Source: Methanobacteriota archaeon (GTDB taxonomy: Archaea; Thermoplasmatota; Thermoplasmata; Thermoplasmatales; ARK-15). From it: a DNA stretch of 47,308 bases. Below are positions 33,722 through 43,219 of the stretch, in pieces. Positions within the stretch are counted from its first letter, which is position 1, and each line of letters starts with the position of its first letter. The notes below the pieces were generated by a model, which did not search any database, was not told the DNA's origin, and was given only the letters and a program-made list of their open reading frames with translations. The position numbers and the translations under genes were made by a program. The DNA lies in assembly GCA_009758405.1 (NCBI GenBank), contig WSBC01000020.1, positions 1 to 47,308 of the forward strand, read 5' to 3'.

Positions 33722-34501
33722 TCACCTCGGCACAACACTCTTTATTATTTCAGCTACCTTTGGTGCAATCTCCTCAGGCTCACCCTTTATTATGTTTGCT
33801 GCACCCTTTGAAGGTGGAATATACAACCTCACCCTTTTCAGCTTTACATATTGCCCAGGATCGTTCACGATACTTTCAACGGGCACCTTTTTTATTGGTC
33901 TTGTTTTTGCATTCCTTATCTTTACAAATGGCGGATACCTGGGAGTGTTTATGCCACTCTGTATTGTCAATATGGAGGGAGTAGGTATCTCCAGTACCTC
34001 CTGCAATCCCTCCTCCAATTCCCTCACCACCCTTAAGACATTTCCCGATGGCTCTATTGAGGATACCAATGTAGTATAGGGTAAATCAAGTGATTTAGCA
34101 AGTAGCTGTCCTAGTAAGGAATATGAAGTGTCCGTGGACTGCGCACCAAGCAATATTAAATCAAATTTCAATTTTTTAAGAAAATCCGATAAAATCTTTG
34201 CCTTTGCATATGGATCAAGATAAACATTAGAATACTCTATAAAAATGCCATCATCTGCTCCCTTTGCATATGATTCCCAGATCATTTCATTAACATCATT
34301 CTCTATAGATGAGTCTGCAATTGTTACCACTGTTACCTTTCCACCATATTTTTCCTTTTTTAGTATTGCCTCCTCAAGTGCATATGTATCTGTTTCATTA
34401 ATAAAAAATTTTAATTCTGAGGTATCCAGGCTTTTTCCATCCTCACTTATTTTAGCCTCCTCCAAAACAGGCGTTGCTTTTATCAAAACTATAATTTCCA
34501 T
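33722..34501 (-). CDS. etfB: Electron transfer flavoprotein beta subunit
   Basis: A protein of about 259 residues. MEIIVLIKATPV starts the protein, followed by NETDTYALEEAI and the nucleotide-binding stretch GAQSTDTSYSLLGQLLAKSL, then the recognition-loop region LEIPTPSILTIQSGIN. The start is the ATG at 34501, with GAGGTG 6 nt upstream; the longer reading begins with that GTG. It is the first gene of the etfBA-EMO operon. Whether this ETF bifurcates cannot be told from the sequence alone. Confidence 0.92.
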   Translation of the reverse strand: MEIIVLIKATPVLEEAKISEDGKSLDTSELKFFINETDTYALEEAILKKEKYGGKVTVVTIADSSIENDVNEMIWESYAKGADDGIFIEYSNVYLDPYAKAKILSDFLKKLKFDLILLGAQSTDTSYSLLGQLLAKSLDLPYTTLVSSIEPSGNVLRVVRELEEGLQEVLEIPTPSILTIQSGINTPRYPPFVKIRNAKTRPIKKVPVESIVNDPGQYVKLKRVRLYIPPSKGAANIIKGEPEEIAPKVAEIIKSVVPR

Positions 34502-34671
34502 TCTCAACACCTCAAAGGGTAAATTGATTATGAATATTTAACTATTTTGTAAAAAATTTCCATTTTTAATGATTTTAATTATTGAATTCGAAATTTTTTG
34601 TTCGAAAAAATTAAATTAAAATTTTTATAATTATAAAAAAAGATAATAATTTAACAAACTATTTAAAATAA

Positions 34672-35715
34672 TTAACAAATTCTTGGTACAGGATCACCTA
34701 TGGGTCTTTCCATTATTCTCCTCCCTCCCACCTTTGTTTCCAGAACAACATATTCAAGGTCCTTTTTTACAACTCCTATGATCTCCGCATCCTTTCCCTC
34801 CCTTGTTCCCTTAAGTGCCTTCAGGATATCTTCCGCCATCTCAGGAACAACGGCAATGACAGCCTTTCCTTCATTCCCTATCTCATATGGATCAATCCCT
34901 AGCATTTCACATGCGGATCGGACACCTTCTCTGACAGGTATTTTATCCTCCTCTACAAGTATTCCCACACCACTCTTCTCTGCCATTTCATTTAATGCAT
35001 TTGAAAGTCCTCCCCTGGTAGGATCCTTTGCAGCAACCACACCACCCACCTTTAATATTTCCTCAAACATTCTATTCAGGGGTTGAACATCGCTCTTTAC
35101 ATCAGTTTCAAAGGAAATACCTTCCCTGGATGAAAGTACACTTATTCCATGGTCGCCAATGTACCCCGTTACCAGGATTACATCACCATCCCTCAGATTT
35201 CTGTCTAAAAGCCATCTTTCCCTATGTAGGGAATAGGAATTTGCCACCTCTAAATTATGATCCAAGTATGGAGATCGTCTTCCAATGCCAGAGGTGTTTA
35301 TAATTATCCCATCTAGTTTATCATGCTCCATTACCTTAAAATCACCAGTAATTATCTTTGTACCGCTATAATCAAGAGTTTCTTTCATACTTTTTATTAT
35401 TCTTTTTAGGTCCTCAAGTTCGAATCCCTCCTGAAGGATTATCCCTGATGAAAGTGCAACAGGCACAGCCCCAATAACACTTAGATCATTAACAGTTCCT
35501 GAAACCGCAAGCCTTCCTATATCACCGCCTGGAAAGAAGTAAGGCCTAACGGTATAAGAGTCTGTTGTAAATGCTATTCCATCAACCACTGAGGAATCAT
35601 CCATATAGGATAGAGGCACCTCGATACCATCTGTGGAGAGGTTGGAAATTATAACATCCCTTAGGAGTTTTTCCATTGAAGAACCTCCAGCGCCATGTTT
35701 CATTTCAATTTTCAT
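34672..35715 (-). CDS. hypE: Hydrogenase maturation protein HypE
   Basis: A protein of about 347 residues of the PurM/HypE fold. It opens with MKHGAGGSSMEKLL, has the ATP-binding GGDIGRLAVSGTVNDL and DPTRGGLSNALNEMA, and ends PVPRIC. The C-terminal Cys accepts the carbamoyl group from HypF and is dehydrated to the thiocyanate that gives the CN ligands of the NiFe site. GGTGATAAAA precedes the ATG at 35715. Confidence 0.95.
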   Translation of the reverse strand: MKIEMKHGAGGSSMEKLLRDVIISNLSTDGIEVPLSYMDDSSVVDGIAFTTDSYTVRPYFFPGGDIGRLAVSGTVNDLSVIGAVPVALSSGIILQEGFELEDLKRIIKSMKETLDYSGTKIITGDFKVMEHDKLDGIIINTSGIGRRSPYLDHNLEVANSYSLHRERWLLDRNLRDGDVILVTGYIGDHGISVLSSREGISFETDVKSDVQPLNRMFEEILKVGGVVAAKDPTRGGLSNALNEMAEKSGVGILVEEDKIPVREGVRSACEMLGIDPYEIGNEGKAVIAVVPEMAEDILKALKGTREGKDAEIIGVVKKDLEYVVLETKVGGRRIMERPIGDPVPRIC

Positions 35716-36217
35716 TTTTATCACCCTCTGAGGTCAAATTTTTAAAGGAGCATTACTATTTAAAGTTCAGGATTCCTAATGGTATATTCTATTTATCCTT
35801 ATATACCTTGGTTTTGCATAATTTAAACATATTTATACATATTCTGACATTTTTTCTCATTGATTTAATTTTTAAATTTTAATGTTGTTTATTTTAAATT
35901 AAAGAAGATTGAGAGGGTGCCTTTATGTGAAAAAATTCATAATAGAAAAATTTTATAGTTACTAAAAAATATAATTATACTTATTTAATGAAGCTAACTA
36001 TTAAATTTGGGGTGTAAAATCAAGGGAATATGAGTGAATCTTGATAATCTTTCTTCTCTAAGGTCATAATAAAAAGATACATTCCATGGGAACTAAGTTA
36101 AGAAAAAGGAATCAAGTTTGCTCTGAGAATAATGAATACCTTGCTTTAATATGAATATATATCTTTGTGATGGCTTTTTAAGAACATTTATATCTTTTTT
36201 CCCTTTTTTCTTTTCTT
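35716..36217. other. 502-bp divergent intergenic region between hypE and hypF
   Basis: Very AT-rich. Both strands lack a convincing reading frame; the longest start-to-stop stretch noticed by eye is a 9-codon frame near 35988. A TATA-like ACATTTATATC (36184-36194) fits a leaderless GTG start for hypF. I see no tRNA-like fold or obvious nickel-box repeat. The length is unusual for this compact window, so a small RNA cannot be excluded. Confidence 0.5.
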
Positions 36218-38377
36218 GTGAAAATACTTGTCAAGGGTGTTGTTCAGGGAGTTGGCTTTAGACCGACAGTTGCAAGGGTGGCAAAGAGTTTAGGACTCAA
36301 GGGTTATGTAAGAAATATTGGTTCATATGTAGAAATATATGTGAATGAAAGGGAGAATGAATTTCTTGAGGAGTTGAGGAAAAGCCTGCCATCAAATGCG
36401 AGGATAGATGAAATAATAGTAGAAAATGGTATAGGGGAGTATGATGATTTTTATATTCTTGACAGTGCAAAGGGTTATAAAAATTATGAATTTCCACCAG
36501 ATACAGCTATATGTAACGATTGTTTAAGGGATCTTTTTGAACCGGGAAATAGAAGATACATGTATCCATTTACTAACTGTGCTGTTTGCGGTCCAAGATT
36601 TTCCATTACTATTGACCTCCCATATGATAGGTCAAATACATCAATGTCAAGTTTCCCCATGTGTGAAAAATGTCTTTTTGAATATAACAACATCAATGAC
36701 AGGAGGTTCAATGCACAGACCATCTCCTGTCCTGATTGCGGACCATCTTATAGACTATATGATTCTAAAGGTAATGTAATTGAAACAGATAATCCAATAA
36801 TGGCTTATGCAGAAAAAATTGACAATGGTTACTTCGGTGTTTCAAAGGGCTGGGGGGGAATGCACATAAACTGTATATTATCAAAAATTAATGAATTCAG
36901 AAAATGGTACGGAAGGCCTTTCAAGCCTTTCGCAATTATGGTAAGGGATGTTGAAGTGGCGATGAAATACGCTGAAATAAATGAGGATGAAAAAAAGGTA
37001 CTTGAGTCCTCAGCAAGGCCAATTGTTTTACTTAAAAAAAAGGAAGCTACACCTGAGGAGATTGCCCCAGGGCTTCCATATGTTGGTATTTACCTACCAT
37101 ATTCTGCATTTCATCATATATTATTTAAATATTTAAAAAATGATGCAATAGTAAGCACTTCCGCAAATTTTCCTGGAGAACCAATGATAATTAAAAATGA
37201 GGATATATTTTCATTGAATGCACATTACTATATATTACACAACCTGGATATAATAAACAGAATTGATGACTCTCTTTTAAAAATTAAATCTGGAAGGACC
37301 CTTTTTATAAGAAAATCAAGAGGATACGTACCCGAAATAATAAAGGTGGGACATGGGTACAAAATAGTATCCATGGGTGCACATATGAATGCAAGGATAT
37401 CAGTAAGCAGAGACGGGAAACTTTTCCTTTCACAGTACCTGGGAGATCTTTCAAGTTATTCATACCTTAAATTCCATAGGGAGATGGTAAAAAAATATAT
37501 GAAAATGCTTGATATTGAAGAACCTGATCTTGTGGTAATAGATAAACATCCCTCCTATGGATACAGGAAATATGTATTCGAAAATTTTCAAAATATACAT
37601 GAGGTACAGCATCACCATGCGCACGCAATATCACTTGCTATGGATAATTCTATTGATGAAATAGTTGCATTAACATTTGATGGTACTGGCTATGGCGATG
37701 ATGGTACAATATGGGGAGGCGAGGTTCTCGTAGCGAACCCTGAATCCTATAAAAGAATAGGATCAATGGAGTATTTTCCTCTTCCTGGAAATGATATGGC
37801 AATAAGGGAGCCTGATAGAATAGTGGCATATTTTCTATCCCTTAAAGGTATTAATTATGGAAGATGGAATCCAGATTTTATTAAGAAAATTTCTAAAAGT
37901 GGAATCAGGACATCGAGTATGGGACGCGTTTTTGATGCGCTTTCAAATTTTCTTGGATTCTCAGAAAAGATGACCTATGATGGTGAGCCCGCAATGAGGC
38001 TTGAGTTACCCCTTTTAAAAGGTAGGAAATTATACGATTTTCCAAGGGTAATTAAAAAAGAGGATTGCACTAGAATAGATGTAGGTGAGATGTTTATTGC
38101 ATTATCAGAGATGAGGGGTAAGGAGGAGGATCTTGCATTCTCCTTTGTATACGATCTTATGGATTTCTATACGGATATCGCTATAGAGGCTGCTGATAGA
38201 AATGGTATGAATATAGGAATTACCGGTGGAGTTTCCTACAGCATTCCTTTGTTAAATATGCTGGAGGAAATGATTTTTAAAAAATCTGGAAGAATGCTTT
38301 TGATGCACAGATCCTTTCCCCCAGGTGATGCAGGTATACCCGTTGGCCAGGATGCCATAGGATCACATTATTTATAG
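36218..38377 (+). CDS. hypF: Carbamoyltransferase HypF
   Basis: A 719-residue protein in HypF order. The acylphosphatase-like domain starts with KILVKGVVQGVGFRPT. Zinc fingers follow (CNDC, CAVCGPRF, CEKC, CPDCGPSY; residues 105-185), then a YrdC-like domain and a Kae1-like domain with QHHHAHA near residue 470. It makes the carbamoyl-AMP used to build CN ligands on HypE. The start is GTG at 36218, about 25 bp after a TATA-like box, so the mRNA is probably leaderless. It converges on nikR with a 10-bp overlap. Confidence 0.95.
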   Translation: MKILVKGVVQGVGFRPTVARVAKSLGLKGYVRNIGSYVEIYVNERENEFLEELRKSLPSNARIDEIIVENGIGEYDDFYILDSAKGYKNYEFPPDTAICNDCLRDLFEPGNRRYMYPFTNCAVCGPRFSITIDLPYDRSNTSMSSFPMCEKCLFEYNNINDRRFNAQTISCPDCGPSYRLYDSKGNVIETDNPIMAYAEKIDNGYFGVSKGWGGMHINCILSKINEFRKWYGRPFKPFAIMVRDVEVAMKYAEINEDEKKVLESSARPIVLLKKKEATPEEIAPGLPYVGIYLPYSAFHHILFKYLKNDAIVSTSANFPGEPMIIKNEDIFSLNAHYYILHNLDIINRIDDSLLKIKSGRTLFIRKSRGYVPEIIKVGHGYKIVSMGAHMNARISVSRDGKLFLSQYLGDLSSYSYLKFHREMVKKYMKMLDIEEPDLVVIDKHPSYGYRKYVFENFQNIHEVQHHHAHAISLAMDNSIDEIVALTFDGTGYGDDGTIWGGEVLVANPESYKRIGSMEYFPLPGNDMAIREPDRIVAYFLSLKGINYGRWNPDFIKKISKSGIRTSSMGRVFDALSNFLGFSEKMTYDGEPAMRLELPLLKGRKLYDFPRVIKKEDCTRIDVGEMFIALSEMRGKEEDLAFSFVYDLMDFYTDIAIEAADRNGMNIGITGGVSYSIPLLNMLEEMIFKKSGRMLLMHRSFPPGDAGIPVGQDAIGSHYL

Positions 38378-38775
38378 GTATAGTTAGTAAGTAAAAGCTT
38401 TACACTCGATACCCCCTCTATAGTCCTCAGTCTCTGTGCTAATGCGGATATTTCACTATTTTTTCCCTTTACAACTATATTTTCAATACAGTTCCTTCTG
38501 TCTACGTGAATGTGAGTGGTAAATATAATCAATCCAGTATATTCATGCTGCAAATCGACAAGCCTATCATTTATATCCCCCACCTCATGGTCATATACTA
38601 TTACAATTGTGCCGAAACTTTCCCCTCCTCCCTCCTTCACTGTTTCATCTATGAGCCTCTCCCTTATTATTTCCCTGATTGCTTCAGACCTGTTTTTATA
38701 GCCATATTTTTTAATAAAAGAATCAAATTTATCAAGGAGTTCAGGCTCCATTGATACCCCAAACCTTTTGATCAT
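38368..38775 (-). CDS. nikR: Nickel-responsive regulator NikR
   Basis: A 135-residue ribbon-helix-helix protein. The N-terminal strand RFGVSMEPELLDKFD binds DNA. The C-terminal ACT-like domain has the nickel ligands in VYDHEVGD and in FTTHIHVDRRNC (His, His, Cys). It senses nickel and represses uptake genes. It lies 30 bp after the transporter ATPase gene, so it is probably the last gene of the nickel transporter operon and controls that operon. Confidence 0.93.
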   Translation of the reverse strand: MIKRFGVSMEPELLDKFDSFIKKYGYKNRSEAIREIIRERLIDETVKEGGGESFGTIVIVYDHEVGDINDRLVDLQHEYTGLIIFTTHIHVDRRNCIENIVVKGKNSEISALAQRLRTIEGVSSVKLLLTNYTYK

Positions 38776-38805
38776 GAATAATAATGGTATTACGTTTTAA
38801 TAAAT

Positions 38806-39528
38806 TTATTCCAGATCATTACTTTGTAGAAAATCCCTGTCCTCCAGTATCTTCTTGGGATCCCCCTCTCTTATAATCCTTCCAGAGTTAATCACCACCA
38901 TTCTCTCCACCATGCTGTTTATTATTGATAGCTCGTGTGTTGTTATTATTATGGTCTTACCATTTTTCCACATATTCTCCAGAATGGACATTATCTCCCT
39001 TCTTGATCTTGGATCAAGGTTTGCGGTCGGTTCATCAACCATTAGAACCTCTGGGTCCATAGTAAGGACTGACGCTATAGCCGCCTTCTTTTTTTCCCCA
39101 TCGCTAAGGTAAAAAGGTGGTTTATTTATCAAATGATCAATCCTCAACATTCTTGAAACACTCTTTATCCTTTTTTCTATTTCATCATCATCAATTCCCA
39201 TATGAAGTGGGCCAAAGGCAAGATCTTCATATACCGTTGGTGAAAAAAGCTCTACATCAGGATCCTGGAATACGAGGCCCACCCTCCTCCTGTACGGTGA
39301 TATCTTCTTTAGATTTGAAATATCTTCCACCTTTTTTCCATCGAAGTATATCTCTCCCCTGCTTGGAGGTATCAGAAAATCAAGTAATTTGAGCAGTGTT
39401 GATTTCCCGGCCCCGTTTGGCCCCACTATGACCAGATACTCCCCCCTGGATATATTCAAATTTATATCACTTAAAACCATATTATCGTTGTATTTGAATG
39501 ATACATTCTTTAGAACATAAAGATCCAT
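38806..39528 (-). CDS. nikO: ECF nickel/cobalt transporter ATPase (CbiO/NikO)
   Basis: A protein of about 240 residues. Walker A is GPNGAGKST, the Q-loop is VFQDPDVELF, the signature LSDGEKKKAAIA is slightly altered from LSGGQ, and Walker B is LMVDEPTANLDP. The VFQDPD form and the ELFSPTV segment are typical of CbiO-type ECF ATPases. The start is ATG 39528, with GGTG upstream; an earlier ATG lies in the preceding gene. NikR and Hyp neighbours make nickel the likely substrate. Confidence 0.92.
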   Translation of the reverse strand: MDLYVLKNVSFKYNDNMVLSDINLNISRGEYLVIVGPNGAGKSTLLKLLDFLIPPSRGEIYFDGKKVEDISNLKKISPYRRRVGLVFQDPDVELFSPTVYEDLAFGPLHMGIDDDEIEKRIKSVSRMLRIDHLINKPPFYLSDGEKKKAAIASVLTMDPEVLMVDEPTANLDPRSRREIMSILENMWKNGKTIIITTHELSIINSMVERMVVINSGRIIREGDPKKILEDRDFLQSNDLE

Positions 39529-39532
39529 GGTA

Positions 39533-40339
39533 TCACCCGTGAACAAATGCAATAATTATGATCAAAATGAAAAAAGCAAGGAAAAAAATGTCATTGTATT
39601 GCATACTTTTATTCTTTTTCATGGGAACAATTTCACCCGTATATCCCCTGGATACCATGGAGTTGTACATATTTTCACCAAGTACGCTAGACCTCACAAA
39701 AATATGACCCAGAAGGTAGCTTTGCCATTTCCTGCCAATCTTTTTATTACTTTTGCACATCTTTGACTTTCTCGATAGGAATATATCGTAGACCTGGGAG
39801 ACTATCAAAAAAATATACCTGTAGGTGAAGGAGATCATATTTAGAAATATATCTGGTATTTTTAGAAACTTAAGTGATCCTATTAACCTCTGAAATCCTA
39901 TGCCATAATAGATGATGATCATAAAAGAAACGGCAATTGTCACCCTTAAAATAAGGATGGATGAATACCTTAATCCCTGGTAGGTAATACCAATAAATGA
40001 AAATTTATAGATGAATGGTGGCTGGCTAAAGGGATAAAAAATATAGGGCAAGGCAATTATAGCTGTAAAAAGAGGAATGAATGCAATTGATTTTATGTAG
40101 TAAGAAAGGGGTATCCTCGAGAGAACTATTAAGGATATTGAAATAGTATAAAGAATTATTAATATAAAAATATCATGAACAAGTATTGAAAGAAAAATGA
40201 ATGAAATAAGCACAAGGAATGCAATAGGGGGATTGACCTTCTGTATAAATCCATTCCTTGATGAAAAATCCTCTGAGAAATAGACAGCCCTGAAATATTT
40301 CGAAAGGTCCATCAAAGTCTTTTCAATGTAATCGATCAT
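39533..40339 (-). CDS. nikQ: ECF nickel/cobalt transporter transmembrane T component (CbiQ/NikQ)
   Basis: A 268-residue membrane protein with about five or six helices and the two short Arg/Ser coupling motifs of T components in the C-terminal part: SSVLGENMYNSMVSRGYTG near residue 210 and the NPPIAFLVLISF segment near residue 35. It couples the ATPase to the CbiM-type substrate component. GAGGT precedes its ATG, which overlaps the PDGLE-like gene by 17 bp. Confidence 0.9.
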   Translation of the reverse strand: MIDYIEKTLMDLSKYFRAVYFSEDFSSRNGFIQKVNPPIAFLVLISFIFLSILVHDIFILIILYTISISLIVLSRIPLSYYIKSIAFIPLFTAIIALPYIFYPFSQPPFIYKFSFIGITYQGLRYSSILILRVTIAVSFMIIIYYGIGFQRLIGSLKFLKIPDIFLNMISFTYRYIFLIVSQVYDIFLSRKSKMCKSNKKIGRKWQSYLLGHIFVRSSVLGENMYNSMVSRGYTGEIVPMKKNKSMQYNDIFFLAFFILIIIIAFVHG

Positions 40340-40610
40340 TCTTAATTAACCTCATAAGTCCATAGGTGATTGAAATTATGATTGCAACACCAACAAGTGC
40401 TGAGATTATGTATCCAACACTGGCCAGGATTGGAGAATCCCAGCCTGGAACGTCATAATCCTGAAGAGGTGCAAGATTCCAGAAATGATGTGGGTACCAG
40501 GATCCAATATGATCCCATTCAGCATATGCAGGTCCATAATTCCATACAAGCAGTATACCTAGGGGTGAAATTATTATAAATAGAATAAGTAATAAAATTG
40601 CCCTTTTCAT
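40323..40610 (-). CDS. nikN: NikN/CbiN-type accessory membrane protein with PDGLE-like domain
   Basis: A protein of about 95 residues with two transmembrane helices (about 4-24 and 63-85) joined by an extracytoplasmic loop that ends APLQDYDVPGW, which resembles the PDGLE domain of nickel/cobalt transporters. The start is the second ATG (40610), because GGAGGG lies about 6 nt upstream. It sits between the M and Q components as in cbiMNQO. Confidence 0.78.
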   Translation of the reverse strand: MKRAILLLILFIIISPLGILLVWNYGPAYAEWDHIGSWYPHHFWNLAPLQDYDVPGWDSPILASVGYIISALVGVAIIISITYGLMRLIKNDRLH

Positions 40611-40612
40611 AA

Positions 40613-41290
40613 TCATCCCTCCAGGAAATTCAGCTTTGGAAGTCTAAGATATTCAGGATGTGATCTCTGGAGGTAAAGAATTACAGAAAATGAAACAACA
40701 AACTCCACAGGTCCGGCTATCAACAAATGTGCAAGGAGCATTGCAGGAACTGACAAATAAAATGTATAGGGGAAGTATCCAGGATTAATATATGGCTGAA
40801 TTCCAAGCTCCATTCCACAGGCGAATGCTGCAAGATTTATACCCACATACGAAGCAATGCCCGCTGCTATGGGCATCATCTTTTCATTTTCCTTAAACAA
40901 TTTCATTATTCCCCTGTAAAAAAGTATACCTGAATATGGCATTACAATTGCCATATTAAATACGTTGGCCCCATATGTGGTAATGCCTCCATCACCGAAC
41001 ATCAGGGCCTGAATTAGAAGAGCTATGCTTACCGCTATTGTTGCCGCATAAGGACCTAAAATTATTGCAATTAATACCGCCCCCACCATGTGAACAGTAG
41101 TTCCATCTGGGACTGGCCAGTTAAACATCATTGAGATGAATGAAAATGCAGAAAGAAGGGAGATTATAGGAATTTCCTTTGCCTCAAGCTTTCTTGAGGC
41201 TTTTTTAAAGGACAAATAGAGTGCAAATATGGCAATTAAATAAAAGATTATACAAGTAGTAGGTCCCAAATAGCCATCAGGTATGTGCAT
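40613..41290 (-). CDS. nikM: ECF nickel/cobalt transporter substrate component (CbiM/NikM)
   Basis: A 225-residue membrane protein with about seven helices. It begins MHIPDGYLGP, where the N-terminal Met-His forms part of the metal site. A later GTTVHMVGAVLIAIILGPYAA is also characteristic. GAGGTG precedes the ATG. It is the first gene of the leftward nikMNQO-nikR operon. Two direct repeats lie just upstream. Confidence 0.93.
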   Translation of the reverse strand: MHIPDGYLGPTTCIIFYLIAIFALYLSFKKASRKLEAKEIPIISLLSAFSFISMMFNWPVPDGTTVHMVGAVLIAIILGPYAATIAVSIALLIQALMFGDGGITTYGANVFNMAIVMPYSGILFYRGIMKLFKENEKMMPIAAGIASYVGINLAAFACGMELGIQPYINPGYFPYTFYLSVPAMLLAHLLIAGPVEFVVSFSVILYLQRSHPEYLRLPKLNFLEG

Positions 41291-41300
41291 TTTTTCACCT

Positions 41301-41330
41301 CGTGCTACCTTTTTTCATATACGTGTTACC
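41301..41330. promoter_or_regulatory. Direct repeats CGTGYTACC upstream of nikM, candidate NikR site
   Basis: CGTGCTACC (41301-41309) and CGTGTTACC (41322-41330) differ at one base and start exactly 21 bp apart, which puts them on the same face of the helix, between the nikM ribosome site and its AT-rich upstream region. GTGTTAC is the half-site reported for NikR of several bacteria and archaea, but there as an inverted repeat. Here both point the same way. Confidence 0.55.
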
Positions 41331-41395
41331 ATAATCAAAAATAATATTAATAATTTTCGTTAAAAAATTTCAGTTTTTGAAAATTAATTTTTCAA

Positions 41396-41611
41396 TTATT
41401 TGCTCGATATTAATTCTTTCCATAATTCTATTGTTTTTTCTGCCTCTTCTTTATCCAAAATTTCTATTGCAAATCCTGCATGGACTATAACATAATCCCC
41501 CTCCTTTGCATCAACAAGGGAAATGTTTGCCTCCCTTGTTACACCCCCATAATCTATGAGTGCATGATCACCCTTAATTGATACCACTTTTCCAGGTATG
41601 CCTAGGCACAT
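41396..41611 (-). CDS. hypC: Hydrogenase maturation chaperone HypC
   Basis: A 71-residue protein beginning MCLGIPGKVVSI, the hallmark of HypC, where Cys2 carries the Fe(CN)2CO moiety together with HypD. VHAGFAIEILDKEEAE follows in the C-terminal half. It diverges from hypD across an 83-bp AT-rich gap and lies upstream of the nickel transporter genes on the same strand. Confidence 0.95.
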   Translation of the reverse strand: MCLGIPGKVVSIKGDHALIDYGGVTREANISLVDAKEGDYVIVHAGFAIEILDKEEAEKTIELWKELISSK

Positions 41612-41694
41612 AATTGAAGAAATTAGTTAAAATATTTAAATATTGGGAACATAATCAGTAAATTTAAAATATTGATATTTTTTCTTTTTCCCAT

Positions 41695-42804
41695 ATGGAG
41701 ATATTCAGGGATAGGGAGCTTGCTTCGAGAATAATTAAATACTTAAAAGAAAAATCCCTGAATATCAGGGTAATGCACGTTTGTGGCACACACCAGGATA
41801 CCCTTGTGAGAAATGGTCTTGATGAAATATTTTTTAATATGGGTATAGATGTAAGGGAGGGACCTGGATGTCCAGTCTGTGTCACCACAACAAGGGAGAT
41901 AGAATACGCAAAATATCTTGTGAGGAATGGTAAAACAGTTGCAGTTTTCGGTGATATGCTGAGGGCTCCAGGCCAGAAGGGATCTCTTGAAACAGAAAGG
42001 GGTAATGGAGGTAAGGTGATTATAGTTTATAGCATCGAGGATGCTTTAAAATATGCCAAGGGACATTCAGATGAGGATGTTGTCTTTATTGGTGTGGGCT
42101 TTGAGACAACCATGCCATCGACAGCAGTAACATTATTAAACGGGCCTCCAGAGAATTTTTTTGTTCTCAGCACGCACAGGCTTACACCTCCTGCTGTAAG
42201 GGGGATTGCAGAGATGGGTAGGGTAATGCTTGATGGTATAATACTTCCCGGACACGTTTCAGCGATCATTGGATCTGAGCCATGGGAGTTCATATCAAGG
42301 GATTATAAAATTCCACAAGTGATTGCGGGATTTGAACCGCTTGATCTTATTATGGGTATTCTTATGCTTGTTAAACAGATTGAAAAAAAGGAAAGTAAAG
42401 TGGAGATAGAATATTCTAGGGTAGTTAAAAAAGAAGGAAATTTGAAGGCAAAAAAGATAATAGAAGATGTTTTTGAACCTGTCGATATTGAATGGAGGGG
42501 ATTTCCAGTCCTTGAAAAGAGCGGTATGAAGATAAGAGAAAAATTTTCCTCACATGATGCAGAAAAATTTTTCCAGGATATATTATCTGATCTTGTCAAT
42601 ATAGAATTTAGGGATCCTCCAGGCTGCAGGTGCGGTGAACTAATCAGGGGAGAAATATATCCCTGGGATTGCCCTCTCTTTGGGAAAATTTGTAGACCTG
42701 AAAGTCCTGTGGGTCCTTGTATGGTATCAAGCGAAGGTGCATGTGCTATTGAATATAAATATGGAAAAATGAAGAGATTAAAGGGGGTAAATAAATATGC
42801 ATGA
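41695..42804 (+). CDS. hypD: Hydrogenase maturation Fe-S protein HypD
   Basis: A 369-residue protein. VCGTHQDT near residue 28 contains the iron-binding Cys, GPGCPVC near residue 60 the second conserved pair, LPGHVSAIIG near 185 a further conserved motif, and the C-terminal DPPGCRCGE, WDCPLFGKIC and CMVSSEGAC the 4Fe-4S ligands. It assembles the Fe(CN)2CO unit with HypC and HypE. It overlaps hypA by 8 bp. Confidence 0.95.
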   Translation: MEIFRDRELASRIIKYLKEKSLNIRVMHVCGTHQDTLVRNGLDEIFFNMGIDVREGPGCPVCVTTTREIEYAKYLVRNGKTVAVFGDMLRAPGQKGSLETERGNGGKVIIVYSIEDALKYAKGHSDEDVVFIGVGFETTMPSTAVTLLNGPPENFFVLSTHRLTPPAVRGIAEMGRVMLDGIILPGHVSAIIGSEPWEFISRDYKIPQVIAGFEPLDLIMGILMLVKQIEKKESKVEIEYSRVVKKEGNLKAKKIIEDVFEPVDIEWRGFPVLEKSGMKIREKFSSHDAEKFFQDILSDLVNIEFRDPPGCRCGELIRGEIYPWDCPLFGKICRPESPVGPCMVSSEGACAIEYKYGKMKRLKGVNKYA

Positions 42805-43219
42805 GTGGAGCCTTGCAAATGGTATAGTGAGAACAGTCCTGCAAGAAAAGGAGAAGAATGGTGCATCTGCAATCAAGATTGTAGAGATTTCAGTGGGAGA
42901 GATATCCCAAATTGATATTGAAACACTTAGATATGCATTAGAAAATATCGCAAGGGGCACACCATTGGAAAATTCAGAAATAAGAATTGATATGGAAAGG
43001 ACAGAGTTAAAATGCAGAACCTGCGGTCATATTTGGAATTTTGAAGAGAGTAAAAAATATCTTGAACCTGTGGGTGAAGAGGGAGACAATGCACTGCATT
43101 ATCTTCCTGAGAGTGTATCAATTTTTGTTAAATGCCCTGTATGTCACGGACAGGATATTGAGATACTCGGAGGAAGTGGAGTAAGGGTAAAGAAGATTAT
43201 AATGGAGGTAGAGGACTGA
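42797..43219 (+). CDS. hypA: Nickel chaperone HypA
   Basis: A 140-residue protein beginning MHEWSLA, where His2 and Glu3 bind nickel. The zinc site is CRTCGHIW and CPVCHG, with an archaeal-type insert of about 30 residues between the two pairs. It delivers nickel to the hydrogenase large subunit together with the ATPase encoded next, whose start codon shares its first base with the hypA stop. Confidence 0.94.
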   Translation: MHEWSLANGIVRTVLQEKEKNGASAIKIVEISVGEISQIDIETLRYALENIARGTPLENSEIRIDMERTELKCRTCGHIWNFEESKKYLEPVGEEGDNALHYLPESVSIFVKCPVCHGQDIEILGGSGVRVKKIIMEVED

